From contig NZ_CP089520.1 of NCBI RefSeq assembly GCF_021222645.1, positions 372,001-436,000 of the forward strand: a DNA stretch of 64,000 nucleotides, given 5' to 3'. Positions 33,741-42,217 of this stretch are shown here, one piece after another (positions within the stretch are counted from its first letter, which is position 1; each line of letters starts with the position of its first letter). The notes beneath the pieces are model-generated. The model did not search any database and was not told the origin of the DNA. It saw nothing but the letters and a program-made list of their open reading frames with translations. The stretch is from Candidatus Nanosynbacter sp. HMT-352 (GTDB taxonomy: Bacteria; Patescibacteriota; Saccharimonadia; Saccharimonadales; Saccharimonadaceae). The position numbers and the translations under genes were made by a program.

Positions 33741-36254
33741 TTAAACCTGAGCGGCGTCGAATTCTTCCGCAGCCATCGCGGCAATTTCCTCAATAATCGG
33801 CGCAATGTCTTTATCTTCCAGTGTCCGCTCAGCGCTCGTAAACTTTACATTCAAAGTTACAGTTTTTGTCGAATCATCATTTTTTGGCTGGTATATCGCA
33901 ATTGGCGTTATGACGATTTGTAGCTCACCGTGTTTTTTAGCAACTTCTTCAGCGCAAGCATAAACTTTCGCATAATCAACATCCGAATCCATCCTCAATG
34001 AAATATCTCTGGCAGTCGACGGGAATCGACTTAACGGCTGGTAATTATAGCCCTGATTTTTAATCAGATTTTCCTGCAATTTTTCAATATCGATAGAAAA
34101 CGCTGCCGTGTAATCTGGCAATTTGAAATTGCGTCGAGCAGACTGAACCAGCTCGCCAACAATCCCCAAATTGTCGCCATTCTTCGCCATAATCCAAGCA
34201 CTGCGTTTCGCATCAAATGGCGCTGGAACATCGCTGTCAGATTCCGCAATCTTCACAAAATCAACCTCAACACTCAAATCTTTCATTAGCCTTTCAGCAA
34301 TTTTCCTCACCTTGTAAAACGGCGCGCCAACTTGAGGTTTTTTATTCGCATAAACTCCGTCAATGAAAGTCTTTTCAATCGGCAAATTCTCATCGTTAAA
34401 CCCTAATTTCTTATCGTGAATTTTGCCAATTTCAAACAACATAAATTCGTCATGCCCAGATTTTATATTGGCATGAACTTTATCCAACAAACTCGGCAAA
34501 ATGCCAATTCGGTAATATTGCAAGTCTGGACTAAGCGCGTTGCTCAAGCGATACGCACGGTTCGGGTCTTGGTCGGAATTTTTCAAAACTCGCTCATGAA
34601 CAAAGCTATATGTCAAAACTTCGTTTGCTCCAGCTCGTGACAAACTTTGGCGAATTCTCTGTTTCAATTCACGACGCTCATTCTTCGGCGCAGGCTTAAT
34701 GCTTCGCTCTGGCAAATGACGCGGCAATCTATCAAAACCGTATAATCGCCCGACCTCCTCTACAATATCTTCCGGCAATTCAAGGTCAGTCCGCCAAAAT
34801 GGCACTTGAATACAGATATAGCCAGATTCTTTTTCCATACTGTGACTGCGAATCTCAACGCTATTAAGCAGCTCGCAAATGTCGTCATCAGACAAATCCG
34901 AGCCTAGTCTCTCATTTATAAACTTACCATCGATATCAATATTCGCTGGCGTATATTTTCCATCGAAATAATCGTCCATATGTCCGTCGAATTGTTTCAA
35001 ATCAAAAACTTCGCTCGCCTGCACTCCACCAACCATATTCATCAATTGCTTTAATATGGCAGCATTTTGCAGAGGCGATTGCCCCTTATTAAACCTAGTC
35101 AGGGCGTCGGTGAAAATTCCATGGCGCATAGCCGTGCGACGTAGCGCGTACATATCAAAATTGGCACATTCAAGGACAATATTATTTGTTTCAGCTGAGA
35201 CTTCCGTATCAACGCTGCCCATAATTCCAGCTAACCCAATCACACCTTCACCATCAGCGATAACAATATCGTCAGCCGTCAATTCATATTCCTTGCCATT
35301 AAGCAAACCGACTTTTTCGCCATCGTGTGCCATTCGCACGCCAAGTTTATGCCCGCGCAACTTGTCGTAATCATAAGCGTGAGTCGGCTGCGCCGTCATA
35401 AACATCACGTAGTTTGTCGCGTCAACGATATTATTGATAGGCTTACCACCCATTGCGACTAATCGACACTGCAACCACAACGGGCTTGGGCGCACAGAAA
35501 CACCACGAATTGCCACTGCCATAAAACGCCGTGCTAGTTCTGGTGCGTCATTTTCTACTGTCAGCTCCAAATCATTAGCGTCAGCAAACTGTTGATCTTG
35601 TTCATACCAATCAGGGCTAGTAAATCGTTGGTGAAAAATACCAGCAATTTCGCGCGCCACACCAAGTTGCCCAAAACAATCCGGTCTGTGCGTAAACATC
35701 TTATTTTCAATTTCCAGCACGTAATTGTCCAGCCCAAACACTTCCGCAAAACTTGCGCCAGCTTGAAGTGTAACGCCCGCCGGAATATCACGCTCATTAA
35801 TCTCAATAATTCCCTCGTGATCCGTACCAATCGCTAACTCATCAGCCGCCGCCAACATACCCTGACTTAAGATTCCACGTAGCGGTCGCGCATCCAGTAC
35901 GAACGGCTCAGCGTCATCAAAACTTGCTGGGACGGTGCTTTTTGGCGGCAGCCAAATTGCCCACATATCAGCATGAACATTCGGCGCACCACAAACCACT
36001 TGCACGTAACCATTATCATCCCTTGGAACGTCTGCTACGCCACCATCGTCAATTTTAGTCACGCTCAAACGATCCGCATTTGGATGCTTTTCGCACTCAA
36101 TAACCCGCACAATGCGCGCGCCATCATATTTGGCCTTCAGGTCAATCACTTCCTCGACACCACCAAGTTGCTGATTTACCCGCGACACCAACTCATCAAC
36201 TGGCGGCAACTCAAAATTAATCAATTGTTTTATAAGATTTAAGCTAACTTTCAT
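33741..36254 (-). CDS. pheT: Phenylalanyl-tRNA synthetase beta subunit
   Basis: Forms the alpha2-beta2 enzyme with PheS (encoded 5 kb away). Domains in order: N-terminal, EMAP-type tRNA-binding domain (residues about 45-170, with NADRLSVTKI and VVCGAPNVH), B3/B4 editing domain, B5, catalytic-like core, and a C-terminal ferredoxin-fold anticodon-binding domain (PLSRFPSTARDISLRMD). The ATG at 36254 begins MKVSLNLIKQ, the normal start; a TATAAT lies 9 nt upstream, so the leader is about 2-3 nt. 837 residues. Confidence 0.96.
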   Translation of the reverse strand: MKVSLNLIKQLINFELPPVDELVSRVNQQLGGVEEVIDLKAKYDGARIVRVIECEKHPNADRLSVTKIDDGGVADVPRDDNGYVQVVCGAPNVHADMWAIWLPPKSTVPASFDDAEPFVLDARPLRGILSQGMLAAADELAIGTDHEGIIEINERDIPAGVTLQAGASFAEVFGLDNYVLEIENKMFTHRPDCFGQLGVAREIAGIFHQRFTSPDWYEQDQQFADANDLELTVENDAPELARRFMAVAIRGVSVRPSPLWLQCRLVAMGGKPINNIVDATNYVMFMTAQPTHAYDYDKLRGHKLGVRMAHDGEKVGLLNGKEYELTADDIVIADGEGVIGLAGIMGSVDTEVSAETNNIVLECANFDMYALRRTAMRHGIFTDALTRFNKGQSPLQNAAILKQLMNMVGGVQASEVFDLKQFDGHMDDYFDGKYTPANIDIDGKFINERLGSDLSDDDICELLNSVEIRSHSMEKESGYICIQVPFWRTDLELPEDIVEEVGRLYGFDRLPRHLPERSIKPAPKNERRELKQRIRQSLSRAGANEVLTYSFVHERVLKNSDQDPNRAYRLSNALSPDLQYYRIGILPSLLDKVHANIKSGHDEFMLFEIGKIHDKKLGFNDENLPIEKTFIDGVYANKKPQVGAPFYKVRKIAERLMKDLSVEVDFVKIAESDSDVPAPFDAKRSAWIMAKNGDNLGIVGELVQSARRNFKLPDYTAAFSIDIEKLQENLIKNQGYNYQPLSRFPSTARDISLRMDSDVDYAKVYACAEEVAKKHGELQIVITPIAIYQPKNDDSTKTVTLNVKFTSAERTLEDKDIAPIIEEIAAMAAEEFDAAQV

Positions 36255-36481
36255 ACTAACATAATTATACCATCTTACCGGCAAGTAATCGACCTTAGAA
36301 AACTACAAATTACCACGAGCAATAAAAGTGAAAAATCATAATCTCATTCGCCAAATTCATACCTATATCACACCCCGAGTATCTTGCACAAATTCTTCAA
36401 ATATAGATTTTAATTCATCATTTTTCATTGTTCACAGTACATCGCATTGATCAAATATTGCCCCTCCATTACAATTGAAAT
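36255..36481. other. Gene-poor stretch with pheT and NUDIX promoters and a 21-codon remnant
   Basis: Holds the pheT -10 next to 36264 and, at the other end, the NUDIX promoter: TTGATC (36447-36452), 17-nt spacer, TACAAT (36470-36475). On the minus strand 36428-36363 encodes a 21-residue peptide (MKNDELKSIFEEF...) that stops early; it may be the start of a decayed gene. Nothing else is evident. Confidence 0.35.
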
Positions 36482-36902
36482 ATGGTTAAGATAGTGTCAA
36501 AAGCACTTATTAAGAATAAAAATGGCAAATATCTACTGCTCTACAGGGGAGATACACACCCTAATTTCCCTGGGCATCTTGATCTTCCTGGGGGAGAAGT
36601 AGAATCTGAAGAAACCTCCAGGATGGCGACCACGCGAGAAGTACAGGAAGAAACTGGCATATGTATATATCCAAATGGCTTAAAAAAGCTATTTGTTAAG
36701 CGGCACAAAAACACAAAACATGTACTCTTTGAGACAGTCATAGATAAGACTGAGGCTGACATTTCTGTTAAGTTAAGCTGGGAACATAAAAAAATACCGT
36801 TGGATGACGTTATCGGAACTATTAGATACTAATATTCCAGAAAGCGCAGATCCTTATTATATAGATGTTATTGATTATTTAAAGCATTTATCCGAGACTT
36901 GA
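36482..36902 (+). pseudogene. NUDIX hydrolase with one-base frameshift at an A7 run
   Basis: NUDIX enzymes hydrolyse nucleoside diphosphates linked to other groups. The Nudix box runs from GGEVESEE to REVQEETG (residues about 38-60). The first frame ends with a stop at 36832, giving 116 residues. If one A is removed from the A7 run at 36788-36794, the frame continues as HKKYRWMTLSELLDT...DYLKHLSET to a stop at 36900-36902, giving 139 residues with the C-terminal pattern normal for this family. So it is a sequencing indel, a fresh pseudogene, or a gene corrected by slippage on A7. The promoter predicts a leaderless mRNA (TACAAT 6 nt before ATG). Confidence 0.85.
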
Positions 36903-37228
36903 TCTGTCCGACATATTTTTCCCATATTATGCGCAGACTTCGCACGCAACCGACCTAAGAAACCTTGCCGAAACTTTCACGTCTGACCCATTTTATATTT
37001 CAGTGCCCATATATTTTTATCAATAAACCACCACGCTATTAGCCAGAAATGACCTAGCGAAAACCATAAACGTCGCAAACATGAACGCAATCCTAAAACA
37101 AGTAACGGCGATGATAATTCTAGATTCAATGGAAATTGCAACGCGGCCTTATCGGGATATTTGTATAGACTATTAAGAAGATCGTTACAAAACTTCACAT
37201 CTCCACACATAACCAATATAATATCAAT
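36903..37228. other. Region without a confident gene; hydrolase promoter
   Basis: The right end contains the promoter of the hydrolase gene: TTCACA (37194-37199), 17-nt spacer, TATAAT (37217-37222), 6 nt to the ATG. On the minus strand a 77-codon frame (37210 to 36977, Trp- and Leu-rich, hydrophobic middle) has a TATTAT hexamer 7 nt before its ATG; it could be a small membrane protein, but nothing else supports it. Confidence 0.35.
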
Positions 37229-38224
37229 ATGAAAACTCCTCAGAAATATCACATTATAAAAATTATCGTATGGATAGTTGGTGTAATTATCCTCATTGCA
37301 TCCCTATTAGTCGCCGCAGCTTTCTTTTGGCCAGCAACATTCAAAGAACTACAATCATCGAACTCTGAAAAATTAAATTACAACCAGTCTGTTGCCGCCG
37401 CAATACGTACCATCAACGGGGATTCGTCAAACGCAGACGTCAGGCCAGAATGTCGATCAATTATTAAAACCCACGGCAAAAAAACCACCAAAGCCGTTAT
37501 GATGATTCATGGCGTAAGCGCATGTCCGCAGCAATTCGCAGACCTGGGCGACACCTTTTTCAACGCTGGCTACAACGTCTATATTCCCCGCGTCCCCAGT
37601 CACGGCCTGACGGACAACAAACGACACGGAGAAATCACCATTCCAGCAATGGCACAATTTATGAATTCCAGCACCAGCATAATTAGTGGTTTGGGTGATG
37701 AAACGGGAGTTGTCGGACTTTCTGGCGGCGCAAATATGGCGACCTGGATTACTCAGTACAACAGCCAAACCATATCACGAGCACTGCTTCTATCACCTTT
37801 TTATCAGCCTTCAAAGTCGGAAACTCCTTCCTGGAAAATTCCGCTTTTACGAAATCTTTACGGACGTAATATTCTTCCAGATTCGTTCACGGGTAGCAAT
37901 TTATCATATCGCGCTCTTGGAAAATATATGATAATCGCCAAGAACTATAAATCCGATCTAAAAGCTCCAGGGCTAAAATACGTCGGGGTTGTAACAAGCG
38001 AAAACGACACCGCAATTGATAAAAATCTCGCAGTCAACATACCTAAGCAAATGGCTGCAGCTTCTGACGCCAAATTCCAATATTATTCAATTCCGACCTC
38101 ATTTGGTATCGGTCACGACATTGTAGCCTTAAACCAAGACGAGGTTAAAAAGCACGCCGACAAATTATATCCGTTCTATTTGGATATGTACGAAGGAAAA
38201 AACGTAAAATTAGAGGCGAACTAG
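37229..38224 (+). CDS. Membrane-anchored alpha/beta hydrolase
   Basis: An N-terminal membrane segment (IVWIVGVIILIASLLVAAAFF) anchors an outward-facing esterase-like domain. Seen: MMIHGVSACPQQFADLGD (oxyanion-hole HG), RVPSHG, the nucleophile elbow GLSGG (Ser near residue 170), SENDTAID as the likely acid, and GIGHDI as the catalytic His. The architecture resembles carboxylesterases and monoacylglycerol lipases; substrate unknown, but exported location would fit use of host lipids. Promoter TTCACA-17-TATAAT with the ATG 6 nt downstream (leaderless). Confidence 0.88.
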   Translation: MKTPQKYHIIKIIVWIVGVIILIASLLVAAAFFWPATFKELQSSNSEKLNYNQSVAAAIRTINGDSSNADVRPECRSIIKTHGKKTTKAVMMIHGVSACPQQFADLGDTFFNAGYNVYIPRVPSHGLTDNKRHGEITIPAMAQFMNSSTSIISGLGDETGVVGLSGGANMATWITQYNSQTISRALLLSPFYQPSKSETPSWKIPLLRNLYGRNILPDSFTGSNLSYRALGKYMIIAKNYKSDLKAPGLKYVGVVTSENDTAIDKNLAVNIPKQMAAASDAKFQYYSIPTSFGIGHDIVALNQDEVKKHADKLYPFYLDMYEGKNVKLEAN

Positions 38225-38229
38225 CTATT

Positions 38230-38691
38230 CTATTTACCCTGCACGGCTAAAATTCGCGCTTGAATTTCATCCAATTGAGCGTCGTCCATCCTTGGACCGT
38301 CAGCCGTGGTTAACCAGCCAGAATATTCCTCATAAAACGCTTGCTTGTGCGATACTGGTGAACCAATTCCCTTTGCTAAATCGCCATGAAGCGGCATCAA
38401 TTTGGCGTGCACGTGTGCTACGCCCGTGCCTTCAAAAATCAGCGCCACTCGCGGGGTGTCAAATGCTTTTTCCAAAATACCAGCAATCTTTTTCACTGCC
38501 AGCATCATTTCGGAATATAAATTATCGTCCAAAGAAAATACGTAATCACCCGGATTCTGCTTCGGAATCACCACAGTAAAACCTGGCGTGTTCGGAAACG
38601 GCGTTAAAAATGCCAAAAACTTCTCATCCTCCCAAACCTTCCAAGATTTCATTTTTCCAGATACGATATCGTCAAAAATTGTGTGATTCAT
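38230..38691 (-). CDS. HIT-family nucleotide hydrolase/transferase
   Basis: A 153-residue HIT domain protein that probably cleaves dinucleoside polyphosphates or nucleoside phosphoramidates. The start MNHTIFDDIVSGKM and FLTPFPNTPGFTVVIPK are typical. The triad region reads HVHAKL, so the third His of HxHxH is Lys while the catalytic second His is kept. The ATG at 38691 has AAAGGAG upstream, and that site overlaps the rclA stop codon. A broken duplicate of its first codons lies upstream of rclA at 40180-40222, see that entry. Confidence 0.9.
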   Translation of the reverse strand: MNHTIFDDIVSGKMKSWKVWEDEKFLAFLTPFPNTPGFTVVIPKQNPGDYVFSLDDNLYSEMMLAVKKIAGILEKAFDTPRVALIFEGTGVAHVHAKLMPLHGDLAKGIGSPVSHKQAFYEEYSGWLTTADGPRMDDAQLDEIQARILAVQGK

Positions 38692-38703
38692 AATTACTCC
38701 TTT
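38661..38703 (-). repeat. 43-bp direct repeat flanking the rclA segment, copy 1
   Basis: The Shine-Dalgarno and first ten codons of the intact HIT gene. It matches 40180-40222 at 41 of 43 positions (differences in codons 8-9). Confidence 0.93.
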
Positions 38704-40024
38704 ATGCAAATAAATCGTTTAATGCCTCACTCACCGTTGGATGAGTGAATATTTGATCACGCAGCACAGTATATGGCAGGCCATTATCCATTACAGTTTT
38801 GATAATATTAATGACTTCTGGTGAGTTACGACACAATAAACTAGCACCCAAAATTTGTTCAGTGTTTGCATCAATCACCGCACGCAGCAATCCTGTTGTA
38901 GCATTATCAACATGCAGGCGTGGAATCGCCATAGCAGGCAGCTCTTTTACGATAATTTCGCACCCCGTCGCACGCGCCTCAGCCTCTGTCATACCCACCC
39001 GACCTAGCGGTGTTTGCATAAAGACCGCGTACGGCAAAGTTTTTTGTTTGGCGCGAGTGTACAGACCATCGCCCAGCAACTGGCTTCTCACAATCCGAAA
39101 ATCATCCAGCGATGCATAGGTAAATTGTGGCCCACCCGTTACATCGCCCATTGCCCAAATATGCGACCGACTAGTGCGAAGTGTTTCATCAACCACAATT
39201 GCCCCGCGCTCATCCGTCGCTACACCAGCAGCTGGTAAATTCAAGCTCATCGTTGCCGGGCGACGGCCCGTAGCCATCAAAACCGCATCATAACCAGCGT
39301 AATCATCATGATTTACTGTGCGAATCGTTGCAGTAGACTCACCCTCAATCGCTGTCACATCCACACTAAACACAATCTCAATACCCTGTGCCTGCAATGC
39401 TTCAGTAGCAGCCCGAGCAATTGCTGGATCTTCACGTGCAAGCAGAGCATCGCCCCTCTCAAATACTGTTACTTTTGTACCAAGTTTGGCATAAGTTGAG
39501 GCAAACTCTAACCCAATATAACCGCCACCAATGATAGCTAGCTGTTTTGGCTGCGTCATTCTATCCAGCAATTCAGTACTGGTATACACAAACGGCTTAT
39601 CAACACCTGGAATATCTGGGATGATTGGTTCCGCACCGGTGTTAATAAAAATCTGTGGTGCACTAACTACTAGCTCGTCGTTACCCGCCACAATCTTCAC
39701 AGTACGATCATCTACGAACGATGCTTCACCCTCAATGACGCTCACTGTTTCACGATCTGCAAGCATGTGATAGTTCTTCTCATTCAACCGCGCTACCACT
39801 GTTGTCTTATGTGCCATCGCCTCATCAAAACTTTGATGATGTTCGGCTGCATTGACTAGCACCTTAGTAGGAATACAAGCAATATTAATACAGGTGCCAC
39901 CATACATCTTTGGCGACCGCTCCACTAGCGCTACCTTTTTTTCCGCATTTGCCAGCGCTACCGCCAATGTTTTGCCAGCTTTGCCAAAACCAATGATGAG
40001 TGCGTCAAATTGTTGTGTATCCAT
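38702..40024 (-). CDS. rclA: RclA-type flavin disulfide reductase (hypothiocyanous acid reductase family)
   Basis: A 440-residue pyridine-nucleotide disulfide oxidoreductase. The start DALIIGFGKAGKTLAVAL, MYGGTCINIACIPTK with the redox CxxxxC pair, IGGGYIGLEFAS, AMGDVTGGPQFTYASLDD and the end LRDQIFTHPTVSEALNDLF follow RclA closely rather than mercuric reductase or lipoamide dehydrogenase. RclA homologues reduce hypothiocyanous acid and protect against reactive chlorine species. GGAGG lies 3-8 nt upstream of the ATG at 40024. It was evidently acquired: it is preceded by a foreign pheS tail and flanked by a direct repeat. Confidence 0.92.
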   Translation of the reverse strand: MDTQQFDALIIGFGKAGKTLAVALANAEKKVALVERSPKMYGGTCINIACIPTKVLVNAAEHHQSFDEAMAHKTTVVARLNEKNYHMLADRETVSVIEGEASFVDDRTVKIVAGNDELVVSAPQIFINTGAEPIIPDIPGVDKPFVYTSTELLDRMTQPKQLAIIGGGYIGLEFASTYAKLGTKVTVFERGDALLAREDPAIARAATEALQAQGIEIVFSVDVTAIEGESTATIRTVNHDDYAGYDAVLMATGRRPATMSLNLPAAGVATDERGAIVVDETLRTSRSHIWAMGDVTGGPQFTYASLDDFRIVRSQLLGDGLYTRAKQKTLPYAVFMQTPLGRVGMTEAEARATGCEIIVKELPAMAIPRLHVDNATTGLLRAVIDANTEQILGASLLCRNSPEVINIIKTVMDNGLPYTVLRDQIFTHPTVSEALNDLFA

Positions 40025-40114
40025 TTTACCTCCTCCTATCTTTTTTAGCGATCTCTCTCGCTGCAACAAATTCTCTATCGGCACACAGAACTGCCTCTTT
40101 TATTACAAGTTTTT

Positions 40115-40145
40115 GAGCTACTACTATTATCGTGTGTAATAGCTC
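40115..40145 (-). promoter_or_regulatory. Hairpin in the rclA leader
   Basis: GAGCTA (40115-40120) pairs with TAGCTC (40140-40145), extended by TAC/GTA inside. It lies directly after the stop codon of the pheS remnant and before rclA. No U tract follows on the minus strand, so it is either an old pheS 3' hairpin or a leader element. Confidence 0.5.
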
Positions 40146-40179
40146 CTTAAAACTGTTCCAAAAAGTCCAACTTACCGCT
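40146..40179 (-). pseudogene. Remnant of the 3' end of a second pheS gene
   Basis: Read on the minus strand these 34 bases encode SGKLDFLEQF and stop, the exact C-terminus of the resident PheS. They match 40878-40911 at 31 of 34 positions; the three differences are synonymous third-base changes, so this came from a related but different strain in which rclA follows pheS. Confidence 0.88.
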
Positions 40180-40222
40180 ATACGATGTTGTCAAAAATTG
40201 TGTGATTCATAATTACTCCTTT
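40180..40222 (-). repeat. 43-bp direct repeat flanking the rclA segment, copy 2 (broken HIT start)
   Basis: Contains the Shine-Dalgarno and first codons of the HIT gene, which here stop after ten residues (MNHTIFDNIV, TAG at 40178-40180). The TATAAT at 40235-40230 (minus strand) upstream of it is probably the original HIT promoter and now reads into rclA. Confidence 0.92.
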
Positions 40223-40240
40223 TGAAGTAATTATAGCATT

Positions 40241-40873
40241 TTACGAAGTTTTCAGGTCGGACAATTTAAGTTCCATCCTACGGCAAATCAGAACTAGCCA
40301 TATCGTCGCAAAAATCCCCAATAAAACTTCTACTATCACAAACCAAAACTTGCCCATAGCGTAACCTTGCGCCGCTATAATTGTCGCAAAAATCGGAAAA
40401 CTGAAAGATGAGATTCGCTCGCGATGAGTTAAATAGCTCAAACTTGACGGTAAAAGAAACATCAAAAGCACCATCAATATCACGATGCCGCGCGAGAAAA
40501 CAAAATGAGCCGCGTGCATTGTGTCGTTCGGGCAAAGCGCCACTCCTATCATACAAATCGCAAACAATGAAAGTGTCCAGCCAGATATTCGGGCAGAGCG
40601 AATTTGACCAAGTTTAAGATAACCACGATTCATAAAAAACCCAATCGTCACCATAATCAAACCAGATAAAAACACTCCCGAATTGAACGAAAATGCAGAC
40701 AAACGATTCGAGGTGGTTTCGCCCAATCTACTCAAGCTCCAGTTCGTCCACCGATTATCATCAGAAAGCAGCATCGCCACAACCAAGCCCACAGCCAAAA
40801 CGACACCATTAAGAATACAGAGTGCCTGAAGGCGATTCTTGCACAAAAAATCCTTAATCTGTCGAAGTTTCAT
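40241..40873 (-). CDS. DUF998-like membrane protein (210 aa)
   Basis: Six hydrophobic helices. SLSRLGETTSNRLSAFSFNSGVF after the first helix and the Asn/His pattern (CPNDTMHAAHFVFSRG) are typical of DUF998 proteins, whose function is unknown. It starts 5 bp after the pheS stop and so is co-transcribed with pheS, and it ends just before the old HIT promoter. Confidence 0.75.
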   Translation of the reverse strand: MKLRQIKDFLCKNRLQALCILNGVVLAVGLVVAMLLSDDNRWTNWSLSRLGETTSNRLSAFSFNSGVFLSGLIMVTIGFFMNRGYLKLGQIRSARISGWTLSLFAICMIGVALCPNDTMHAAHFVFSRGIVILMVLLMFLLPSSLSYLTHRERISSFSFPIFATIIAAQGYAMGKFWFVIVEVLLGIFATIWLVLICRRMELKLSDLKTS

Positions 40874-40878
40874 ATTGC

Positions 40879-41922
40879 TTAAAATTGTTCCAAAAAGTCC
40901 AATTTGCCGCTTTCAAAATGACGGACATCTTCGATTCCATACTTCATCATAACCAAGCGGTCGATTCCGCAACCAAAAGCAAATCCTGTATATTCATTCG
41001 GGTCAATTTGTGCCGCCCGAAGGACATTCGGATGAATCATTCCGCAGCCCAATAGCTCAATCCAACCCTCACCAGAACAAACTTTACAATCAGGATTTTT
41101 TCCTTCACAAAACGGACAACTTAACGCAAACTCGAAGCTAGGCTCAGTGAACGGAAAGTAAAATGGATTAACGCGAACGTCAAGTTTCTTGCCATAATAT
41201 TCCTGCAAAAATTCTTGCAGCGTGGCAATCAAATTGCCAACATTAACCCGACGCGAAACGTACACGCCTTCGACTTGATAAAACGTATGCTCGTGGCGCG
41301 CATCCAAATCTTCGTTGCGGAAAACGCGATCAGGAACGATAGCGGCAATAGCCTCGCCTTTTTCCAAATTGTCGCGATATTTCATTAGCACGCGATTTTG
41401 CATAGTCGACGTATGCGCCGGAGCAATCAAACGATCGCCATTAGAATCAGTTTCCTCGGTCATAAACGTATCGTAATCGTCGCGCGCTGGATGACCTTTT
41501 GGAAAATTCAGACTCTCAAACATATGGAATTGATCATCAATCTCTCTGGACTCTTCCGTGACAAATCCCATGCGATTAAAGATCTCAGAAATGCGCTCAA
41601 TTTCAGCACTCAGCGGATGAATCGTACCTTGTTCGCTCAGCAAAAGTTCAGGCTTGGGTGAATTCATATCCATCGGCGCCGTAACGTCAATCGGTTTCAA
41701 GTCAACTTTTTCCAACTCTTCCAGCCGCACAGCAATAGCCTGTTCAATTGCTTGCTTCAGTTCGTTAATCTGCTTGCCGAACGGACCACGCTCAACTGAC
41801 GGCAATGACTTGATTTGATCATACAATTCCCTAAGTCGTCGATCACGTAAAAACTCACGCGGAGACTTGGATTGCGAAACCGCCAAAACTATTTCTCTTC
41901 TCAATTCATCTAAGTCAACCAT
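40879..41922 (-). CDS. pheS: Phenylalanyl-tRNA synthetase alpha subunit
   Basis: Catalytic subunit charging tRNA-Phe. An N-terminal helical arm of about 90 residues is followed by the class II core: motif 2 region with VFRNEDLDARHEHTFYQVEG, FYFPFTEPSFEF, and motif 3 FGCGIDRLVMMKYGI. A CxxC...CxxC zinc-ribbon-like insert (CPFCEGKNPDCKVC) lies before GCGMIHPNV. 347 residues. It is separated from pheT by about 4.6 kb, unlike the usual pheST operon, and follows a 78-residue membrane protein gene by 1 bp. Confidence 0.97.
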   Translation of the reverse strand: MVDLDELRREIVLAVSQSKSPREFLRDRRLRELYDQIKSLPSVERGPFGKQINELKQAIEQAIAVRLEELEKVDLKPIDVTAPMDMNSPKPELLLSEQGTIHPLSAEIERISEIFNRMGFVTEESREIDDQFHMFESLNFPKGHPARDDYDTFMTEETDSNGDRLIAPAHTSTMQNRVLMKYRDNLEKGEAIAAIVPDRVFRNEDLDARHEHTFYQVEGVYVSRRVNVGNLIATLQEFLQEYYGKKLDVRVNPFYFPFTEPSFEFALSCPFCEGKNPDCKVCSGEGWIELLGCGMIHPNVLRAAQIDPNEYTGFAFGCGIDRLVMMKYGIEDVRHFESGKLDFLEQF

Positions 41923-41923
41923 T

Positions 41924-42160
41924 TTATCGTCCTTGCATTAAAAACATTACAATCACCACACCAGCCATAATAGCAATTAAAATCCACGCCCACGCCAAAG
42001 TCGTCGTCTGTTTCGTGCCTTCCAAATATCTTATATCGTCAACGCCGTCCATAGTTGCCTTTTCTTGCAAACTCGAAGCTTTTGCCTTCTCTCTTAATTC
42101 CGCCGCAATTCGCTCTTGCAATTCACTACGCTGATCTTGTTGATTTACAAATAATCCCAT
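41924..42160 (-). CDS. Small tail-anchored membrane protein (78 aa)
   Basis: A charged helical N-terminal part (ELQERIAAELREKAKASS) and one C-terminal membrane segment (LAWAWILIAIMAGVVIVMFLM), so probably tail-anchored. Not recognised. TATACT ends 6 nt before the ATG at 42160, so this is the leaderless first gene of a unit with pheS and the DUF998 gene. Confidence 0.65.
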   Translation of the reverse strand: MGLFVNQQDQRSELQERIAAELREKAKASSLQEKATMDGVDDIRYLEGTKQTTTLAWAWILIAIMAGVVIVMFLMQGR

Positions 42161-42217
42161 AACTACAGTATAGCAAATTATGTTATAATAGTCGTGATAT
42201 TACTTTAAGGAGGGAAT

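Noticed and set aside
36977..37210. A 77-residue Trp-rich minus-strand protein
   Set aside because: Only a weak TATTAT hexamer supports it; no Shine-Dalgarno, no recognisable family and the region looks like degraded sequence. Kept as a note, not called as a gene.
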